A stretch of 9,733 nt of DNA. Source: Candidatus Latescibacterota bacterium (GTDB lineage Bacteria; Latescibacterota; UBA2968; UBA8231). Both the position numbers and the translations under genes were made by a program. The DNA lies in NCBI GenBank assembly GCA_022827165.1, contig JAJDTN010000420.1:1-9733 (forward strand). The letters are read 5' to 3'. The notes under the pieces were generated by a model. It searched no databases. It was not told the DNA's origin and saw nothing but the letters and a program-made list of their open reading frames with translations. Every line of letters starts with the position of its first letter. The stretch's first letter is position 1. Shown here piece after piece: positions 6,550 through 9,733 of this stretch.

Positions 6550-7614
6550 TTGACCCTCCCCTCCCCGAGCCCCGAAGCGCCCGCCGAAGAGCCCCTGTTC
6601 CTCGCTGCCTGCCGCGGACGGGCCGGCCCCCGGCGGCCGGTCTGGCTCATGCGTCAGGCCGGCCGCATCCTCTCCCCGTACCGCCAGCTCAAGAAGCGCA
6701 TCGGCTCCATGGAGGCCATGTTCCGGGATCCCGCGGTGGCCGCCGACGTAACCCTCATGCCCATCGAGCTCCTCGGCGTCGATGCCGCCATCCTCTTCGC
6801 CGACATCTTCACCCCCGTCCCTCCCATGGGCTGCGCCGTCACCTTCTCGCCCGCTCCGGTCCTCGAGTACCACGTGGCCGGCGCGGCGGACCTGGCGCGG
6901 CTCCGCGAGATCGACTCGGAGCGCGACCTCGGCCACGTGGCCGAGACGATCGGCCGCGTGCGCCAGCGGCTCCCCGCCGGGGTCCCCCTCATCGGGTTCG
7001 CGGGGGCGCCTTTCACCCTGGCCACCTACATGGCCGAGAGCGGGCCCCGCTCGCGGGAGTTCAGCGGCTATCGGCGGCTGCTGCAGTGCGACCCGTCCAC
7101 GGCCCTGGGCCTGCTCGACAGGCTCACCGAGGTGAGCATCGACTACCTGTCCATGCAGGTTCGCGCCGGCGCCCAGGCCCTGCAGTTGTTCGACACCTGG
7201 GTGGGGAGCCTGTCGCTGGCCGACTTCGAGTCCGTCGTCCTCCCCCGTCTGCAACGCATCTTCCGCCACCTCGACGCCCTCGGCGTGCCGGCGATCTACT
7301 ACGCCAACCACGCCGCCCACCTCGTCGACGCCCTCGACCGGGTCGGCGCGCACATCCTCTCCCTCGACTGGCGCATCGACCTGGGGGACCTGTTCCGGCG
7401 TTGGGACGGCCGGATCCCCCTGCAGGGCAACCTCGACCCGGCGCGGCTCTTCGCCCCCCCCGACCGGGTGGAGGAGGAGGTCCGGCGGCTGCTGCGGACC
7501 ACGGAGGGGTACCCTCACCTGTTCAACTTGGGCCACGGGGTCCATCCGGAGACCCCGTACGCCAGCGTGGTCCGGCTGGTCGAGACGGTTCAGGGATACG
7601 GCCGGGAGAGCTGA
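6550..7614 (+). CDS. hemE: Uroporphyrinogen decarboxylase (HemE)
   Basis: This cytoplasmic enzyme removes four carboxyl groups from uroporphyrinogen III to give coproporphyrinogen III in heme synthesis. The 354-residue length is normal. Family signatures are present: VWLMRQAGR (31-39) with the two substrate-binding arginines R35 and R39, ILFADI (81-86) with the essential Asp85, GAPFTLATYMAES (152-164) with the conserved Tyr160, FDTWVGSLS (214-222), and NLGHGVHPETP (326-336) with the conserved His329. The only usable start that leaves the N-terminus complete is TTG at 6550. No Shine-Dalgarno is near it, and no in-frame start exists between the upstream stop and this codon, so translation probably depends on ribosomes arriving from the hydrolase-like gene. 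The C-terminus is intact, and the next gene starts three bases after the stop. Confidence 0.96.
   Translation: MTLPSPSPEAPAEEPLFLAACRGRAGPRRPVWLMRQAGRILSPYRQLKKRIGSMEAMFRDPAVAADVTLMPIELLGVDAAILFADIFTPVPPMGCAVTFSPAPVLEYHVAGAADLARLREIDSERDLGHVAETIGRVRQRLPAGVPLIGFAGAPFTLATYMAESGPRSREFSGYRRLLQCDPSTALGLLDRLTEVSIDYLSMQVRAGAQALQLFDTWVGSLSLADFESVVLPRLQRIFRHLDALGVPAIYYANHAAHLVDALDRVGAHILSLDWRIDLGDLFRRWDGRIPLQGNLDPARLFAPPDRVEEEVRRLLRTTEGYPHLFNLGHGVHPETPYASVVRLVETVQGYGRES
7604..7610 (+). promoter_or_regulatory. Ribosome binding site of the 78-residue gene
   Basis: GGGAGAG lies inside the last codons of hemE, seven bases before ATG 7618. It is one of the better Shine-Dalgarno sequences in the window and supports the small gene being translated. 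Confidence 0.55.
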
Positions 7615-7617
7615 GAA

Positions 7618-7854
7618 ATGTCAGGGACGGAGATCGAAGAGAGAGGCGTGACCCGCCGTCACACCTTCTTCTGCGTCGACCGCGAGCGGCACGGCGGCAA
7701 CGCCGGGTTGATCGAGGCGGTGCCGAAGCAGATCGTCGTCTTCGGAAAGACGATCGAAGGCTGGATCATCACCACCGAGAGGCCGGTGATCGACAAGACG
7801 ATCACCCTGGCCGAATCGGTGGAGGGCGTCGCGTCGACTCACGACCCCGAGTGA
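7618..7854 (+). CDS. Small protein of unknown function, third gene of the hemE unit
   Basis: This is a 78-residue ORF whose ATG follows the hemE stop by three bases. GGGAGAG (7604-7610) sits seven bases upstream as a good ribosome binding site, which is the main reason to believe it is real. The sequence has no signal peptide or membrane segment. It has an N-terminal polar stretch, then HTFFCVDRERHGGN (15-28), then a strand-rich half with KQIVVFGKTIEGWIITTERP (37-56). It has one cysteine (C19). The N-terminal FCVD and GGN recall proline-racemase-like openings, but the match is too weak to use. I do not recognise the family. Position suggests a role linked to heme synthesis or co-transcription only. 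Confidence 0.72.
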   Translation: MSGTEIEERGVTRRHTFFCVDRERHGGNAGLIEAVPKQIVVFGKTIEGWIITTERPVIDKTITLAESVEGVASTHDPE

Positions 7855-7862
7855 AGGGGTCG
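7842..7862. terminator. GC-rich hairpin between convergent genes, possible bidirectional terminator
   Basis: CGACCCC (7842-7848) and GGGGTCG (7856-7862) form a perfect 7-base-pair stem around a 7-base loop. The TGA stop of the 78-residue gene lies in the loop, and the stop of the exported protein on the other strand is eight bases away. Neither side has a run of T, so a classic intrinsic terminator is not shown. The position between two convergent units is the best support. Confidence 0.45.
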
Positions 7863-7869
7863 GGGGCCT

Positions 7870-8340
7870 TCAGTCCCAGCGAAAGGCGCCCTTGTGCCAG
7901 CGCGCCCAGCGTTGAGGCGGATCCTCCACCTCGTCGCCTGGAGCCATGAATTCCCCGCCGAAGTCGGAGCGCTCCTGGTAGCCCTTCCACAGGCTCGGGA
8001 AGTCCGCTTCGAGCATCTCTTCCACGCGGTTGCGAATGCCCTCGGCATGGTAGGTGAGGAGGCGCGCCGACTCCCGGCGGCCGGACTCCTGGAGATGCTC
8101 CGCCATGGGGGTGCTGATCCACAGGACGAAGCGCACCTTGTTGCCCTCGGCGAGCTCGAGCCCGACGCGGTAGGCGGGATAGGAGACCTGCAGCCCGAGC
8201 ACCTGCAGGCGCAGGCTGAGCCACTCCCTCTGGGTTACGGTCCTGGGCTTGTCCAGCTCGACGTCGGCGAGCTCCGAGGCCGCCGGAAGGGCCCCGCAGA
8301 GAAGGCCGAGGGCGGCGGCAAGGCCTGATATCCGCCTCAT
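7870..8340 (-). CDS. Small exported protein of unknown function
   Basis: The protein has 156 residues starting at ATG 8340, with GAGGGGAG (8347-8354) six bases upstream. The N-terminus is a convincing Sec signal peptide: MRR, a hydrophobic core (about residues 4-19), and a likely cleavage near residues 20-22 (PAAS). Cys15 has Leu before it, so a lipoprotein box is unlikely. The mature part is about 135 residues, polar and mixed. It includes two beta-like stretches, LSLRLQVLGLQVSYPAYRVG (41-60) and NKVRFVLWIST (67-77), then a helix-rich half and a Trp-rich C-terminus (PPQRWARWHKGAFRW). I do not recognise the family. The gene lies 31 bases after the CBS-domain gene on the same strand, so it is probably the last gene of that unit. 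Longer in-frame starts overlap the CBS gene and are rejected because the signal peptide begins at 8340. Confidence 0.82.
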   Translation of the reverse strand: MRRISGLAAALGLLCGALPAASELADVELDKPRTVTQREWLSLRLQVLGLQVSYPAYRVGLELAEGNKVRFVLWISTPMAEHLQESGRRESARLLTYHAEGIRNRVEEMLEADFPSLWKGYQERSDFGGEFMAPGDEVEDPPQRWARWHKGAFRWD

Positions 8341-8371
8341 GGGCTGCTCCCCTCGCCCCGCCGGGACACGC

Positions 8372-8914
8372 TCAGCGATCGTCCCCGGGGCGCGTGAAGT
8401 TCTCTTCCATGAAGATGAGGATGTCCCGCAGGGAGATGAATCCCACGGGGCACCAGTCCTCGTCCACCAGCGGCACATGGCGGAAGCCGTGAACCGCCAT
8501 CATGTGGAGGGCGCGGCTGACCGGGTCGGAGGGCTTCAGCGCCGTCGGTCCGGGCGTCATCAGGCTCTCCACCGGCACCGCCTCCAGGTCCTCGATCAGG
8601 CCCGCCACCCGGTAGAGTACGTCGCGCTCGGTGAAGATCCCCACGAGCTCGCCGCCGGGGTTGGTGACCAGCACGCAGCCCACGTTGCGGCCCTTGAGCC
8701 GCGAGATCGCCTCCGCCAGGGAGGTGTGGCGCTCGACGCTCTCGGGAAGGCGGGGGTTGAGGCTCAGCAGCGGTTGCCGCAGGATCGAGGACTCCCCCTC
8801 CTCGACCTCCTCGGGAGCGACCAGGCTCTGGCCGCACTCCTCGCACAGGTCCGTCCCGGCTATGTTGACGTGCCCGCAGGCCGGGCACAGGACGCCTTGG
8901 GAGGCGGCCTCCAT
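8372..8914 (-). CDS. Zinc-ribbon protein with a tandem CBS pair
   Basis: The 180-residue protein has a short N-terminal zinc ribbon with cysteines C10-x2-C13 and C24-x2-C27 (CPAC and CEEC). An acidic linker follows, then two CBS repeats: the first near residues 55-110 (AEAISRLKGRNVGCVLVTN and LVGIFTERDVLYRV), the second near 115-172 (ESLMTPGPTALKPSDPVSRA and PVGFISLRDILIFMEE). CBS pairs usually bind adenosine nucleotides and report the cell's energy state. The gene begins five bases after the stop of the oxidoreductase beta subunit. A GTG at 8923 is in frame and overlaps that stop (GTGA), so a 183-residue form is possible. Tight coupling suggests that it senses or controls the oxidoreductase, but no partner is proven. 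Confidence 0.92.
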   Translation of the reverse strand: MEAASQGVLCPACGHVNIAGTDLCEECGQSLVAPEEVEEGESSILRQPLLSLNPRLPESVERHTSLAEAISRLKGRNVGCVLVTNPGGELVGIFTERDVLYRVAGLIEDLEAVPVESLMTPGPTALKPSDPVSRALHMMAVHGFRHVPLVDEDWCPVGFISLRDILIFMEENFTRPGDDR

Positions 8915-8919
8915 GGGGG

Positions 8920-9733
8920 TCACGCCACGGTCCACGTGTCGCTGCTGTGCAGCAGGGCCGCCAGATCGGCCCCCTGGCGGGAGCGGGACTGCTCCACCTG
9001 GTGGACGAGCAGGTCCGTGTACGAGGGCCGCTCCACCGACCGCAGCACGCCGAAGGGCTGGGGGAACTCGGGGTGGAGCATGCGGCTGAGCATGTAGGCG
9101 TAGCTGGTGTTGTCGAGATCCTCGCGATGGACGGCGAGCTCCCCGGGGTCGGCCTCGTCCAGGGGCACGACTTCGGGGACCATGCCGTTGACGCGGATGC
9201 CCTTGTCCCGGTCCTTGCCGAAGATCAGCGGCTCTCCGTCCTCGAGATAGAGGATGTTGTCGTCGCGCCGGTCGGCCTTGGTCGTGTGGTCCCAGGCGGT
9301 GGGATGGTAGACCACGCAGTTCTGGAAGACCTCGATGAACGCCGTGCCGCGGTGGGCGGCGGCCCTCCGCAGGACCTCCTGCAGATGCTTGGTGTGGGTG
9401 TCCTGCGTGCGCGCCACGAAAGTCGCCTCGGCGCCGATGGCCACCGAGATCGGATTGAGGGGGTAGTCGATCGATCCCAATGGGGTCGACTTGCCGCGGT
9501 GTCCGAGGAGGGAGGTGGGCGAGTACTGCCCCTTGGTGAGACCGTACACCTGGTTGTTGAAGAGCACGATCTTGACGTCCACGTTGCGCCGGATGCAGTG
9601 CAGCAGGTGGTTGCCGCCGATGGAGAGGCCGTCGCCGTCGCCGGTGATGACCCACACCGACAGGTCGGGGTTCACCGACTTCAGCCCCGTGGCGATGGTG
9701 GGCGCCCGCCCGTGGATGGAGTGGATGCCGTAG
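8920..9733 (-). CDS. korB: 2-oxoacid:ferredoxin oxidoreductase beta subunit, probably 2-oxoglutarate type (5' end cut)
   Basis: The beta subunit binds thiamine diphosphate and an iron-sulfur cluster and, with the alpha subunit, converts a 2-oxoacid (2-oxoglutarate in the KorAB type) and CoA to acyl-CoA, CO2 and reduced ferredoxin. About 270 residues are visible and the N-terminus, including its CxxC cysteines, lies beyond the right edge. The TPP-binding motif is clear: VITGDGDGLSIGGNHLLH followed by VLFNNQVYGLTKGQYSP. The conserved C-terminal cluster cysteine is present in VFQNCVVYHP (Cys codon 9316-9318). The GLTKGQYSPTS stretch matches the 2-oxoglutarate and related clade better than pyruvate oxidoreductases, but substrate is inferred. 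The partial frame reads to the last base of the window; an internal GTG at 9675 is not the start. The gene is the first visible in its unit; the alpha subunit is expected to the right. Confidence 0.9.
   Translation of the reverse strand, partial: YGIHSIHGRAPTIATGLKSVNPDLSVWVITGDGDGLSIGGNHLLHCIRRNVDVKIVLFNNQVYGLTKGQYSPTSLLGHRGKSTPLGSIDYPLNPISVAIGAEATFVARTQDTHTKHLQEVLRRAAAHRGTAFIEVFQNCVVYHPTAWDHTTKADRRDDNILYLEDGEPLIFGKDRDKGIRVNGMVPEVVPLDEADPGELAVHREDLDNTSYAYMLSRMLHPEFPQPFGVLRSVERPSYTDLLVHQVEQSRSRQGADLAALLHSSDTWTVA

Noticed and set aside
3582..6650. An open frame of 1022 codons on the minus strand, opposite the hydrolase-like gene
   Set aside because: It is a shadow of the plus-strand gene in GC-rich DNA. 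The product is low-complexity, rich in Gly, Val, Ala and Arg, and matches no family, whereas the plus strand gives coherent motifs.
7618..7854. Reading the small protein as a remnant of a proline racemase
   Set aside because: Only a few N-terminal residues are reminiscent, the catalytic cysteine context is missing, and no further homologous sequence follows in any frame.
8294..8305. Lipoprotein box in the exported protein at Cys15
   Set aside because: The residue before the cysteine is Leu, which does not fit the Gly/Ala/Ser requirement; an ordinary cleavage site follows.
8915..9655. A 427-codon minus frame that would fuse a long N-terminal part to the CBS protein
   Set aside because: The upstream part is an out-of-frame reading of korB. 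The CBS protein begins at 8914 (or GTG 8923).

Overview
The window is very GC-rich DNA, densely packed with bacterial genes and with short intergenic gaps. A Gram-negative-like, high-GC bacterium is likely, because there is a ferredoxin-dependent 2-oxoacid oxidoreductase, de novo heme genes and an Sec-type exported protein. The sequence alone does not let me name the phylum. There are no tRNAs, rRNAs, insertion sequences, CRISPR arrays or phage genes, and the region reads as ordinary chromosome.

The layout is three transcription units. (1) Bases 1-3530, minus strand: lepA, then a signal peptidase I homologue, then hemW, which runs off the left edge. The peptidase and hemW overlap by four bases. 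A good sigma-70-type promoter sits immediately before lepA, so close that the mRNA is probably leaderless. (2) Bases 3646-7854, plus strand: a 930-residue, multi-domain protein that looks like a cytoplasmic glycoside hydrolase, then hemE (uroporphyrinogen decarboxylase) with a TTG start, then a 78-residue orphan protein. This unit diverges from lepA across a 246-base intergenic region that holds both promoters. (3) Bases 7870-9733, minus strand: the beta subunit of a 2-oxoacid (probably 2-oxoglutarate) ferredoxin oxidoreductase, cut by the right edge, then a zinc-ribbon plus CBS-pair protein, then a small exported protein of unknown function. Units 2 and 3 converge on a GC-rich hairpin near 7852.

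The most striking observation is that the signal peptidase homologue has lost both catalytic residues. The serine of the usual (T/S)GSM motif is glycine (residue 52) and the general-base lysine of the usual KR(V/C) motif is glutamine (residue 106), while the fold-defining C-terminal GDNRDxSxDSR box is intact. It therefore looks like a signal peptidase pseudoenzyme kept between two normal housekeeping genes. Also worth a second look are the unassigned glycoside-hydrolase-like protein joined to hemE, the predicted leaderless lepA mRNA, paired palindromes at the hydrolase promoter, and a HemW whose heme-associated HNxxYW motif has Gly for Tyr.

Two heme-related genes (hemW and hemE) lie on opposite strands either side of the divergent promoter region. 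I see no evidence that they are co-regulated.
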